A DNA stretch of 5,289 nucleotides from contig CAJPSG010000105.1 in the NCBI GenBank assembly GCA_905373195.1, forward strand, positions 1 to 5,289. Reading direction: 5' to 3'. Source of the stretch: Kingella oralis. GTDB lineage: Bacteria > Pseudomonadota > Gammaproteobacteria > Burkholderiales > Neisseriaceae. The translations under genes and the position numbers were made by a program. Shown here in pieces: positions 1 through 5,289 of the stretch (position 1 is its first letter; each line of letters opens with the position of its first letter). The notes beneath the pieces were generated by a model. That model saw only the letters and a list, made by a program, of their open reading frames with translations. It ran no database searches and was not told the DNA's origin.

Positions 1-28
1 GTTTCGTTCTCTTTTTACTCAATATTTT

Positions 29-33
29 AGGAG
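29..33 (+). promoter_or_regulatory. Ribosome binding site of rplL (AGGAG)
   Basis: AGGAG lies nine bases before the ATG at 43 and fixes that codon as the rplL start. The rest of the first 42 bases is T-rich leader. The preceding gene, expected by convention to be rplJ, is not recognisable inside the window. Confidence 0.8.
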
Positions 34-42
34 TTTAATAGT

Positions 43-414
43 ATGGCTATTACAAAAGAAGACATTTTGGAAGCAGTAAGCAACCTAACTGTAATGGAAT
101 TGAACGAGCTGGTTAAGGCTTTTGAAGAAAAATTCGGCGTATCTGCTGCGGCTGTTGCTGTTGCAGCCAGCCCTAGTGGTGGCGCTGCTGTTGCCGAAGC
201 TAAAACTGAATTTGATGTGGTTTTGGCATCTGCTGGCGACCAAAAAGTTGGTGTGATTAAAGTGGTTCGTGCAATCACTGGCTTGGGCTTGAAAGAAGCC
301 AAAGACTTGGTTGATGGTGCGCCTAAAACACTTAAAGAAGGTGTTTCACAAGCCGAAGCTGATGACATCAAAAAACAATTGGAAGAAGTTGGCGCGAAAG
401 TGGAAATCAAATAA
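43..414 (+). CDS. rplL: 50S ribosomal protein L7/L12
   Basis: This is the acidic stalk protein of the large ribosomal subunit. In the family, dimers bind the C-terminal part of L10 and recruit and stimulate the GTPase factors EF-Tu, EF-G, IF2 and RF3. The 123-residue product has the standard architecture and length. Residues 1-33 are the helical dimerisation and L10-binding domain, residues about 34-53 are an Ala/Gly/Val-rich flexible hinge, and residues about 54-123 are the globular factor-binding domain. The signature stretch [10 protein letters not shown]...[12 protein letters not shown] spans residues 67-90, including the conserved lysines and arginine (K68, K73, R76, K84, K87) of the factor-binding face. 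The ATG at 43 is preceded by AGGAG; the stop is TAA. It is followed by a strong hairpin (436-460) and then rpoB on the same strand, the usual end of the rplJL unit. Nothing is unusual in the protein; identification is secure. Confidence 0.98.
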   Translation: MAITKEDILEAVSNLTVMELNELVKAFEEKFGVSAAAVAVAASPSGGAAVAEAKTEFDVVLASAGDQKVGVIKVVRAITGLGLKEAKDLVDGAPKTLKEGVSQAEADDIKKQLEEVGAKVEIK

Positions 415-435
415 GATTTTGCCAATTAGTGCAAT

Positions 436-460
436 GGGCTGGCAGTTTTACTGCCAGCCT
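436..460 (+). terminator. GC-rich hairpin after rplL: terminator or attenuator
   Basis: GGCTGGCAGT (437-446) pairs perfectly with ACTGCCAGCC (450-459), a 10-bp stem with a three-base TTT loop; a G-T wobble can be added at 436/460. The stem is 22 bases past the rplL stop. The sequence after it is T-rich but interrupted by G (TGTTGTGCTTT), so it lacks a clean U tract and probably terminates only partly. In E. coli an attenuator in the rplL-rpoB gap lets only a fraction of transcripts continue into rpoB; the same role here is inference from position. Confidence 0.65.
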
Positions 461-491
461 TGTTGTGCTTTGAAATTATCGTTTCGTGTAA

Positions 492-543
492 ATTTACCAA
501 AATTTACTTTAATATTGTAAATTTAAGTAAAAGTTTGGTAAAT
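492..543 (+). repeat. AT-rich 52-base imperfect inverted repeat in the rplL-rpoB spacer
   Basis: The outer arms ATTTACCAAA (492-501) and TTTGGTAAAT (534-543) are perfect 10-bp complements. Inside them TTTACTT (503-509) pairs with AAGTAAA (525-531), then after one mismatch 511-513 pairs with 521-523, leaving a loop of about seven bases. In RNA this would be one long, interrupted AT-rich hairpin. It lies between the rplL hairpin and the DUS copies, in the place where E. coli has an RNase III processing hairpin. A role in processing or in protecting the rpoB message is inference; it could also be a protein-binding dyad. Confidence 0.6.
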
Positions 544-560
544 CTATATCGGTTCAACTT

Positions 561-577
561 TTCAGGCAGCCTGAAAA
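561..577 (+). repeat. DNA uptake sequence, palindromic copy
   Basis: Positions 564-575 are an exact AGGCAGCCTGAA on the plus strand, and 561-572 read on the minus strand are an exact AGGCTGCCTGAA. The site sits in a near-perfect palindrome, TTTTCAGGC-A-GCCTGAAAA (559-577). Such 12-mers are the species-tuned signals that Neisseriaceae recognise with the minor pilin ComP during natural transformation. The dialect names (Kingella type, Simonsiella type) are from memory of the published family survey. Confidence 0.8.
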
Positions 578-629
578 AGGTTGTTGTCTATTTTTATACA
601 TTTGAATATTTTGGGTTTCCTGTTTTTTT

Positions 630-641
630 AGGCAGCCTGAA
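630..641 (+). repeat. DNA uptake sequence, second copy
   Basis: An exact AGGCAGCCTGAA, 66 bases after the first copy in the same orientation, ending 42 bases before the rpoB start. Its 5' flank is TTTTTTT rather than TTTTC, so the minus-strand reading, AGGCTGCCTAAA, is only 11 of 12 to the alternative dialect. This copy therefore favours the AGGCAGCCTGAA dialect. Two DUS this close between genes, not paired into a terminator, is a common neisserial layout. Confidence 0.8.
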
Positions 642-668
642 ATTCTGTTTTCGTCATTGTTGCCCATG

Positions 669-673
669 TGGAG
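669..673 (+). promoter_or_regulatory. Ribosome binding site of rpoB (TGGAG)
   Basis: TGGAG ends ten bases before the ATG at 684, a slightly long spacing. The reading frame before this ATG is AT-rich and non-conserved in character, and the protein begins with [15 protein letters not shown], the expected beta-subunit N-terminus, so the start is well supported. I found no convincing sigma-70 promoter in 415-683. Confidence 0.65.
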
Positions 674-683
674 TATCTAAATT

Positions 684-3600
684 ATGAGTTACACCTTTAC
701 CGAGAAAAAGCGCATTCGTAAAAGTTTCGCCAAACGTGAAGCTGTGTTGGATGTGCCTTATCTGCTGACAACTCAGTTGGAATCGTATAGCAAATTTTTG
801 CAACAAAATCGCGCACCTCAAAATCGCAAAGATGAGGGTTTGCAAGCGGCGTTCAGTTCTATTTTTCCGATTGTGAGCAACAATGGTTATGCGGAATTGC
901 AATTTGACCAATATGTATTGGGCGAGCCTGAATTTGACATTGCTGAGTGCCAACTGCGCGGCATTACCTATGCTGCGCCTTTGCGTGCCAAAATCAAACT
1001 GGCTATTTTCAATAAAGAAGGCTCAAACAAAGTAGAAGAGCGCGAATTGAAAGAAATTCGTGCCAACGATGTGTACATGGGCGAAATTCCTTTGATGACA
1101 CCCAGTGGTTCGTTTGTGATTAATGGCACGGAGCGTGTCATCGTATCGCAGTTGCACCGCTCGCCTGGTGTGTTCTTTGAGCATGACCGTGGCAAAACCC
1201 ATGCGTCTGGTAAATTATTGTTTTCTGCGCGAATTATTCCTTATCGTGGCTCATGGCTAGATTTTGAGTTTGACCCCAAAGATTTGCTGTATTTCCGTAT
1301 TGACCGTCGTCGCAAAATGCCTGTAACCATTTTGCTACGCGCTTTGGGCTACAACAACGAACAAATCTTGGCAATGTTCTTTGATTTGGAAACGTATTAT
1401 TTATCTAATTCGGGCGTGCAAACTGCGCTTGTGCCTGAACGTTTGCGTGGCGAAACGGCGAAATTTGATATTACTGACAACGATGGCAATGTGCTGGTTG
1501 CGGCAGGCAAACGCATCAATGCGAAAAATATTCGCGATATTCAGGCTGCTGGTCTTACACGCTTGAATATTGATGCAGAAAGCCTAATCGGAAAAATCAT
1601 CGCGCGTGATGTGATTGTGCCTGATACGGGTGAAGTGTTGGCGGCCGCTAATACGGAAATCACAGAAGAATTGTTAGCGCAATTTGATATTCAAGGCATC
1701 CAAGAAATTCAAACCTTGTTTGTGAGCGAAACCGAAGCGGGTGCGTATATTTCTGCCACTTTGAACACAGACGAAACAACCGACCAGCAGGCTGCCAAGG
1801 TTGCGATTTACCGTATGATGCGCCCAGGCGAGCCGCCTACCGAAGAAGCAGTAGAAGCGTTGTTTAATCGCTTGTTCTTCCAAGAGGAAAGCTATGATTT
1901 GTCGCGTGTGGGGCGCATGAAATTTAACACCCGCACTTATGAACAAAAACTGCTGCCTGCGCAAGAAAACAACTGGTATGGCAGATTGCTGAACCAAACC
2001 TTTGCGGGCGTAGGCGAGAAAGAAGCCAAGCTGCATATCCTGAGCGTGGAAGATATCGTGGTAACGATTGCGACGCTGGTGGAATTGCGTAATGGGCATG
2101 GCGAAGTGGACGATATTGACCACTTGGGCAATCGCCGTGTGCGTTCAGTGGGCGAATTGGTGGAAAATCAATTCCGCAGCGGTTTGGCGCGTGTGGAGCG
2201 TGCCGTTAAAGAGCGTTTGAACCAAGCTGAAAGCGAAGGTTTGATGCCAACCGATTTGATTAACGCTAAACCTGTTTCCGCCGCGATTAAAGAGTTTTTC
2301 GGTTCTAGCCAGTTGTCGCAGTTTATGGATCAAACCAACCCGCTGTCTGAAATCACGCACAAGCGCCGTGTTTCGGCTTTGGGGCCGGGTGGTTTGACAC
2401 GCGAACGCGCGGGCTTTGAAGTGCGCGACGTACACCCAACGCATTACGGTCGCGTGTGCCCAATTGAAACACCAGAAGGTCCAAACATTGGTTTGATTAA
2501 CTCGCTGTCGGTTTATGCGCGTACCAACGAATATGGTTTTTTGGAAACACCATATCGTCGCGTGGTGGACGGCAAAGTAACCAACGAAATTGACTATTTG
2601 TCTGCCATTGAAGAAGGTCGCTATGTGATTGCGCAAGCGAATACCGATTTGGATAAACACGGCAAATTGCTCGGCGATTTGATTACCTGTCGCGAAAAAG
2701 GCGAAACCATTTTGGCAACGCCCGACCGCGTGCAATACATGGACGTGGCAACGGGGCAGGTGGTATCCGTGGCGGCTTCGTTGATTCCATTCTTGGAACA
2801 TGATGACGCGAACCGTGCCTTGATGGGGGCGAACATGCAACGTCAAGCCGTACCTTGCTTGCGCGCGGAAAAACCATTGGTGGGAACAGGCATTGAACGC
2901 TCGGTAGCCGTGGACAGCGCAACAGCGATTGTGGCGCGTCGTGGCGGCGTGGTGGAATACGTGGACGCAAACCGCGTGGTGGTGCGTGTGCATGATGATG
3001 AAGCAACCGCCAAAGAAGGCGGCGTGGACATTTACAATTTGGTGAAATTCACGCGCTCCAACCAATCCACCAACATTAATCAACGTCCTGCCGTGAGCGC
3101 GGGCGATGTGTTGCAACGTGGCGATTTGATTGCCGACGGTGCCTCTACCGATTTGGGTGAGCTTGCGCTTGGGCAAAACATGACCATCGCATTTATGCCG
3201 TGGAACGGCTACAACTACGAAGACTCTATTTTGATTAGCGAAAGAGTGGCGGCAGACGACCGTTACACCTCTATCCATATCGAAGAACTGAACGTTGTGG
3301 CGCGTGATACCAAATTGGGCGCAGAAGAAATCACCCGCGATATTCCGAATCTGTCGGAAAAAATGCAAAACCGTTTGGACGAAAGCGGCATTATTTACAT
3401 CGGCGCAGAAGTGGAAGCGGGCGATGTGCTGGTCGGCAAAGTAACGCCCAAAGGCGAAACGCAACTGACTCCCGAAGAAAAATTGCTGCGCGCCATTTTC
3501 GGCGAAAAAGCCTCTGACGTGAAAGACACGTCTTTGCGGATGCCAACCGGCATGAGCGGCACGGTGATTGATGTGCAAGTGTTCACGCGCGAGGGCATTC

Positions 3601-4880
3601 AGCGCGACAAACGCGCCCAAGCCATTATTGATGCGGAATTGAAACGTTACCGCCAAGATTTGAATGACCAAATCCGTATTTTTGACAACGATACGTTTGA
3701 CCGTATCCAGCGCATGATTGTGGGTCAAAAAGCGAATGGTGGCCCAAACAAATTGGGCAAAGGCAAAGTCATCACGCAAGAATATTTGGACGGGCTAACC
3801 AGCCGCCACGATTGGTTTGATATTCGCGTTGCCGATGAAGAAATCGCCAAGCAGCTTGAATTGATGAAGCTGTCGTTGCAAGAAAAACGCAGCGAAGCCG
3901 AAGCCTTGTTTGAAGTGGAAAAGAAAAAAATGACGCAAGGCGACGAGCTGCCGGCCGGCGTGCAAAAAACCGTGAAAGTGTTTATCGCGATTAAACGCCG
4001 TTTGCAAGCGGGCGACAAAATGGCGGGTCGCCACGGTAATAAAGGCGTGGTATCGCGCATTCTGCCCGTGGAGGATATGCCTTATATGGCAGATGGTCGC
4101 ACGGTGGATATTGTGTTGAACCCGTTGGGCGTGCCTTCGCGTATGAATATTGGTCAGATTTTGGAAGTGCATTTGGGCTGGGCGGCAAAAGGCATCGGTC
4201 AGCGCATCGACAAAATGCTGCAAGAGCATCGCAAAGTGAAAGAAATCCGCACGTTCTTGAACAAGCTGTATAACGGTAGCGGCAAGCACGAGGATTTAGA
4301 CAGCCTGAATGATGACGAAATTTTGACGCTCGCCGACAATCTGCGCCGTGGGGCAACCTTTGCTTCGCCTGTGTTTGATGGGGCGAAGGAAAAAGAAATC
4401 TACGAAATGCTGAACTTGGCGTATCCGAGCGATGACCCCGAAGTGCAAAAATTGGGCTTTAACGACACCAAAACGCAAATCACGCTGTATGACGGGCGTT
4501 CAGGCGAGCCGTTTGACCGCAAAGTAACCGTGGGCGTGATGCACTATCTGAAACTGCACCACTTGGTTGATGAAAAAATGCACGCGCGTTCAACTGGGCC
4601 ATACAGCTTGGTAACGCAACAACCGTTGGGCGGTAAAGCGCAGTTCGGTGGTCAGCGTTTCGGTGAGATGGAGGTGTGGGCGCTGGAAGCATACGGCGCG
4701 GCATACACGCTGCAAGAGATGCTGACGGTGAAATCCGATGACGTTACGGGGCGCACCAAAATGTATGAAAACATCGTGAAAGGCGAACACAAAATTGATG
4801 CGGGCATGCCTGAATCGTTTAATGTGATTGTCAAGGAAATCCGCTCGCTGGGTCTGGATATCGATTTGGAACAGAACTGA
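684..4880 (+). CDS. rpoB: DNA-directed RNA polymerase subunit beta
   Basis: This is the beta subunit of the core RNA polymerase (alpha2-beta-beta'-omega), forming one pincer of the claw and much of the active-site wall. It has 1398 residues against 1342 in E. coli; neisserial proteins are about 1390. Order: N-terminal protrusion and lobe, with the lobe insert around residues 230-400; a family-specific insertion at about 416-456; the rifampicin region, starting [11 protein letters not shown] at residue 540; the HPTHYGR...[10 protein letters not shown] core, with EGPNIGLI at 598-605; the flap; the proteobacterial insert at roughly 985-1090; [12 protein letters not shown] at 1110-1121, whose K1112 and K1120 correspond to E. 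coli K1065 and K1073 that contact initiating nucleotide; and the switch/clamp segment from M1299. At rifampicin positions D549, H559, S564 and I605 (E. coli D516, H526, S531, I572) all residues are wild type, so rifampicin susceptibility is inferred. The frame is intact and ends in TGA. A small membrane gene, not rpoC, follows. Confidence 0.99.
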   Translation: MSYTFTEKKRIRKSFAKREAVLDVPYLLTTQLESYSKFLQQNRAPQNRKDEGLQAAFSSIFPIVSNNGYAELQFDQYVLGEPEFDIAECQLRGITYAAPLRAKIKLAIFNKEGSNKVEERELKEIRANDVYMGEIPLMTPSGSFVINGTERVIVSQLHRSPGVFFEHDRGKTHASGKLLFSARIIPYRGSWLDFEFDPKDLLYFRIDRRRKMPVTILLRALGYNNEQILAMFFDLETYYLSNSGVQTALVPERLRGETAKFDITDNDGNVLVAAGKRINAKNIRDIQAAGLTRLNIDAESLIGKIIARDVIVPDTGEVLAAANTEITEELLAQFDIQGIQEIQTLFVSETEAGAYISATLNTDETTDQQAAKVAIYRMMRPGEPPTEEAVEALFNRLFFQEESYDLSRVGRMKFNTRTYEQKLLPAQENNWYGRLLNQTFAGVGEKEAKLHILSVEDIVVTIATLVELRNGHGEVDDIDHLGNRRVRSVGELVENQFRSGLARVERAVKERLNQAESEGLMPTDLINAKPVSAAIKEFFGSSQLSQFMDQTNPLSEITHKRRVSALGPGGLTRERAGFEVRDVHPTHYGRVCPIETPEGPNIGLINSLSVYARTNEYGFLETPYRRVVDGKVTNEIDYLSAIEEGRYVIAQANTDLDKHGKLLGDLITCREKGETILATPDRVQYMDVATGQVVSVAASLIPFLEHDDANRALMGANMQRQAVPCLRAEKPLVGTGIERSVAVDSATAIVARRGGVVEYVDANRVVVRVHDDEATAKEGGVDIYNLVKFTRSNQSTNINQRPAVSAGDVLQRGDLIADGASTDLGELALGQNMTIAFMPWNGYNYEDSILISERVAADDRYTSIHIEELNVVARDTKLGAEEITRDIPNLSEKMQNRLDESGIIYIGAEVEAGDVLVGKVTPKGETQLTPEEKLLRAIFGEKASDVKDTSLRMPTGMSGTVIDVQVFTREGIQRDKRAQAIIDAELKRYRQDLNDQIRIFDNDTFDRIQRMIVGQKANGGPNKLGKGKVITQEYLDGLTSRHDWFDIRVADEEIAKQLELMKLSLQEKRSEAEALFEVEKKKMTQGDELPAGVQKTVKVFIAIKRRLQAGDKMAGRHGNKGVVSRILPVEDMPYMADGRTVDIVLNPLGVPSRMNIGQILEVHLGWAAKGIGQRIDKMLQEHRKVKEIRTFLNKLYNGSGKHEDLDSLNDDEILTLADNLRRGATFASPVFDGAKEKEIYEMLNLAYPSDDPEVQKLGFNDTKTQITLYDGRSGEPFDRKVTVGVMHYLKLHHLVDEKMHARSTGPYSLVTQQPLGGKAQFGGQRFGEMEVWALEAYGAAYTLQEMLTVKSDDVTGRTKMYENIVKGEHKIDAGMPESFNVIVKEIRSLGLDIDLEQN
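2301..2381 (+). other. rpoB: Rifampicin-resistance-determining region of rpoB
   Basis: Codons 540-566 encode the region equivalent to E. coli 507-533 (offset 33). Q546, D549, H559, R562 and S564, the positions most often changed in resistant isolates (E. coli Q513, D516, H526, R529, S531), all carry the susceptible residue. T551 replaces the E. coli Asn at 518; as I recall, this Thr is normal in neisserial RpoB and is not a resistance change. Confidence 0.9.
4298..4309 (+). repeat. DUS-like 12-mer inside rpoB (11 of 12)
   Basis: AGACAGCCTGAA differs from AGGCAGCCTGAA only at the third base. It is read as part of codons for Leu-Asp-Ser-Leu-Asn in a variable acidic stretch of RpoB (around residue 1207). 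It may act as a weak uptake signal or be chance. A related minus-strand match to the 10-base core occurs at 1540-1549 (TTCAGGCTGC). Confidence 0.4.
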
Positions 4881-4884
4881 CGGG

Positions 4885-4913
4885 GTGCAGGCTGCTTTTC
4901 AGGCAGCCTGCAC
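4885..4913 (+). terminator. DUS-derived hairpin after rpoB
   Basis: GTGCAGGCTGC (4885-4895) and GCAGCCTGCAC (4903-4913) form a perfect 11-bp stem with a seven-base loop (TTTTCAG), starting four bases after the rpoB stop. The right half contains an exact minus-strand AGGCTGCCTGAA (4898-4909), and on the plus strand AGGCAGCCTGCA (4901-4912) is 11 of 12 to the other dialect. Inverted DUS pairs commonly serve as terminators in this family. There is no T run after the stem, so read-through into the next gene is likely. Confidence 0.7.
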
Positions 4914-4928
4914 ATCAGGATAAATCAT

Positions 4929-4934
4929 AGGGGA
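4929..4934 (+). promoter_or_regulatory. Ribosome binding site of the small membrane gene (AGGGGA)
   Basis: AGGGGA stands seven bases before the ATG at 4942, an ideal spacing. It picks 4942 as the start and argues that this open frame is, or recently was, a translated gene. The ATG at 5046 in the -1 frame has no comparable site and is not a likely start. Confidence 0.75.
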
Positions 4935-4941
4935 AACAGCA

Positions 4942-5250
4942 ATGCCCAGAACAGAACGTGAATTGGCCAAGCAAAGACAGGAAGTCCGCAGCCTTGGATT
5001 GAAAAAATTGATAGTAGGCGGCGCGGTCAGTGTGCTGATGCTGCTGTGGCTGATGTCCGGCAAGCCTTCTGCATCGGGCGGCGCATTCAAGCTGGTTTTG
5101 TTTGCGCTGCCTTTGGTGGTGGCGATGATGGGGTTCTTGGAACCTCGTCCGACGTCCCCTTTTCGCGGTTTAGCGAAACATGGGACGAATTGCAGGGCTG
5201 GCAGCGTGGCGTGCTCGGTGTGGCGATTTTTGTTGTGGTCGTGGTTGTGA
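4942..5250 (+). CDS. Small predicted membrane protein, frame apparently broken
   Basis: I do not recognise the family. As read in one frame the product is 102 residues. Residues 1-22 are hydrophilic and highly charged (MPRTERELAKQRQEVR...KK), suggesting a cytoplasmic N-terminus; residues about 23-39 (LIVGGAVSVLMLLWLMS) and 49-66 are hydrophobic membrane segments joined by a short Gly/Ser-rich loop. From about residue 68 the sequence loses this character: the tail to 102 is Arg, Cys and Trp-rich with no clear helix and looks like out-of-frame reading. The -1 frame instead supplies a plausible C-terminus with a third membrane helix and a stop at 5277-5279. Joined at 5157-5163 the product would be 112 residues with three membrane segments. 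The gene has a good RBS, 61 bases after rpoB, in the place normally held by rpoC. The N-terminal part is credible; the annotated end at 5250 is probably not the ancestral one. Confidence 0.6.
   Translation: MPRTERELAKQRQEVRSLGLKKLIVGGAVSVLMLLWLMSGKPSASGGAFKLVLFALPLVVAMMGFLEPRPTSPFRGLAKHGTNCRAGSVACSVWRFLLWSWL
5157..5163 (+). other. Candidate -1 slippery heptamer C CCT TTT
   Basis: In the frame opened at 4942 the codons here are CCT (5158-5160) and TTT (5161-5163), preceded by C. This is the X XXY YYZ pattern in the right phase: a one-base backward slip re-pairs CCC and TTT, still Pro-Phe. The next codon then starts at 5163, giving Ser-Arg-Phe-Ser-Glu-Thr-Trp. The same run of four C and four T would also be a natural place for a one-base loss or base-calling error. 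No strong stimulatory stem is obvious 5-9 bases downstream, and the nearest upstream G-rich tracts (GGGG at 5130-5133) are not at the dnaX-type distance. Confidence 0.35.
5161..5178 (+). repeat. Short inverted repeat overlapping the slippery site
   Basis: TTTCGC (5161-5166) and GCGAAA (5173-5178) are perfect 6-bp complements with a GGTTTA loop. The hairpin overlaps the TTT codon of the candidate slippery site, so a ribosome decoding there would have already opened it; it is a poor fit for a classical downstream stimulator and may be chance. Confidence 0.3.
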
Positions 5251-5279
5251 TTATGGGCGGCTTTATGATGATTGCCTGA
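5163..5279 (+). pseudogene. -1 frame continuation: probable true C-terminus of the small membrane protein
   Basis: Read from 5163 in the -1 frame, 38 codons give a hydrophilic, Trp-containing linker (SRFSETWDELQGWQRG) and then a valine-rich membrane helix (VLGVAIFVVVVVVIMGG, roughly residues 91-107 of the joined 112-residue product) ending FMMIA and TGA. This looks like the genuine end of a small inner-membrane protein, better than the tail in the starting frame, and its stop abuts the hairpin at 5274-5289. The segment has no start or RBS of its own, so it is best seen as the second part of the gene starting at 4942, reached by frameshifting or cut off by an indel. The break could lie anywhere from about 5140 to 5163. 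Confidence 0.55.
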
Positions 5280-5289
5280 CGTTTCAGGC
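5274..5289 (+). terminator. Partial DUS-type hairpin at the window edge
   Basis: GCCTGA (5274-5279) and TCAGGC (5284-5289) are perfect complements around CGTT, and the left arm includes the TGA stop of the -1 frame. TTTCAGGC at the very end is also how the two TTTTCAGGCAGCCTG sites in this window (561 and 4898) begin, so a full DUS probably continues past 5289. It is cut by the window edge, so termination is only suspected. Confidence 0.4.

Noticed and set aside
27..425. Minus-strand open frame covering rplL
   Set aside because: It mirrors the Ala-rich rplL sequence and has no features of its own; rplL on the plus strand is certain.
470..498. TTGAAA (470-475) as a -35 box
   Set aside because: It matches five of six, but no acceptable -10 lies 15-18 bases downstream (AATTTA and TTTACC are poor).
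571..600. Possible rpoB promoter: CTGAAA (571-576), 18-base gap, TATACA (595-600)
   Set aside because: Each box matches only four of six consensus positions and the -35 overlaps a DUS; in AT-rich DNA such matches are common.
460..687. Plus-strand open frame through the rplL-rpoB spacer
   Set aside because: No RBS, its content is AT-rich spacer and both DUS copies, and its translation has no protein-like pattern.
921..932. GGCGAGCCTGAA in rpoB as a DUS
   Set aside because: Only nine of twelve bases match and the sequence encodes part of RpoB; the shared GCCTGAA is expected from codon use.
2328..2375. Rifampicin resistance change in rpoB
   Set aside because: D549, H559 and S564 all have the susceptible residue; T551 is the usual neisserial residue as I recall it.
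2145..3779. A 544-codon open frame on the minus strand, opposite rpoB, rich in His, Phe and Arg
   Set aside because: It lies wholly within a conserved rpoB region and its composition is what antisense reading of rpoB codons gives; no RBS or recognisable domain supports it.

Overview
The window is an rplL-rpoB block from a member of the Neisseriaceae (Betaproteobacteria). RpoB is closest, as I recall the family, to Neisseria-type beta subunits: about 1.4 kb residues long, with Thr rather than Asn after the Asp-Gln of the rifampicin cluster and a neisserial-type insertion near residues 416-456. The non-coding DNA carries 12-mers of the Neisseriaceae DNA uptake sequence (DUS) class, AGGCAGCCTGAA on the plus strand and AGGCTGCCTGAA on the minus strand. 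These are the dialects I associate with Kingella and Simonsiella relatives rather than with Neisseria itself (GCCGTCTGAA core). Genus is not settled from this window.

Layout, left to right, all genes on the plus strand: the leader and ribosome binding site of rplL (1-42); rplL, ribosomal protein L7/L12 (43-414); an AT-rich 269-base spacer (415-683) holding a strong GC hairpin, a 52-base AT-rich inverted repeat and two DUS copies; rpoB, complete (684-4880); a 61-base spacer with a DUS-derived hairpin (4885-4913); then a small gene for a predicted membrane protein (from 4942). The window ends in what looks like the start of another DUS hairpin (5274-5289).

rplL and rpoB are the normal end of the L10 operon and start of the RNA polymerase beta operon; the hairpins between them are suitable places for partial termination or RNA processing, which would set ribosomal protein output above polymerase output. 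In most bacteria rpoC follows rpoB at once. Here a small membrane gene stands in that place (rpoC, if present, is beyond the window).

The most interesting point is in that small gene. Its first 74 codons look real (good RBS, basic N-terminus, two hydrophobic segments), but the frame it starts in ends in a poor-looking tail at 5250. The neighbouring -1 frame carries a convincing ending, with an amphipathic Trp-rich stretch, a valine-rich membrane helix and a stop that abuts the terminal hairpin. The two frames meet at C CCT TTT (5157-5163), a heptamer that fits the X XXY YYZ pattern for -1 ribosomal slippage in the correct phase. This is either a one-base deletion or sequencing error, or a programmed frameshift. 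Otherwise the window is ordinary core genome; I see no RNA genes, insertion sequences or CRISPR.
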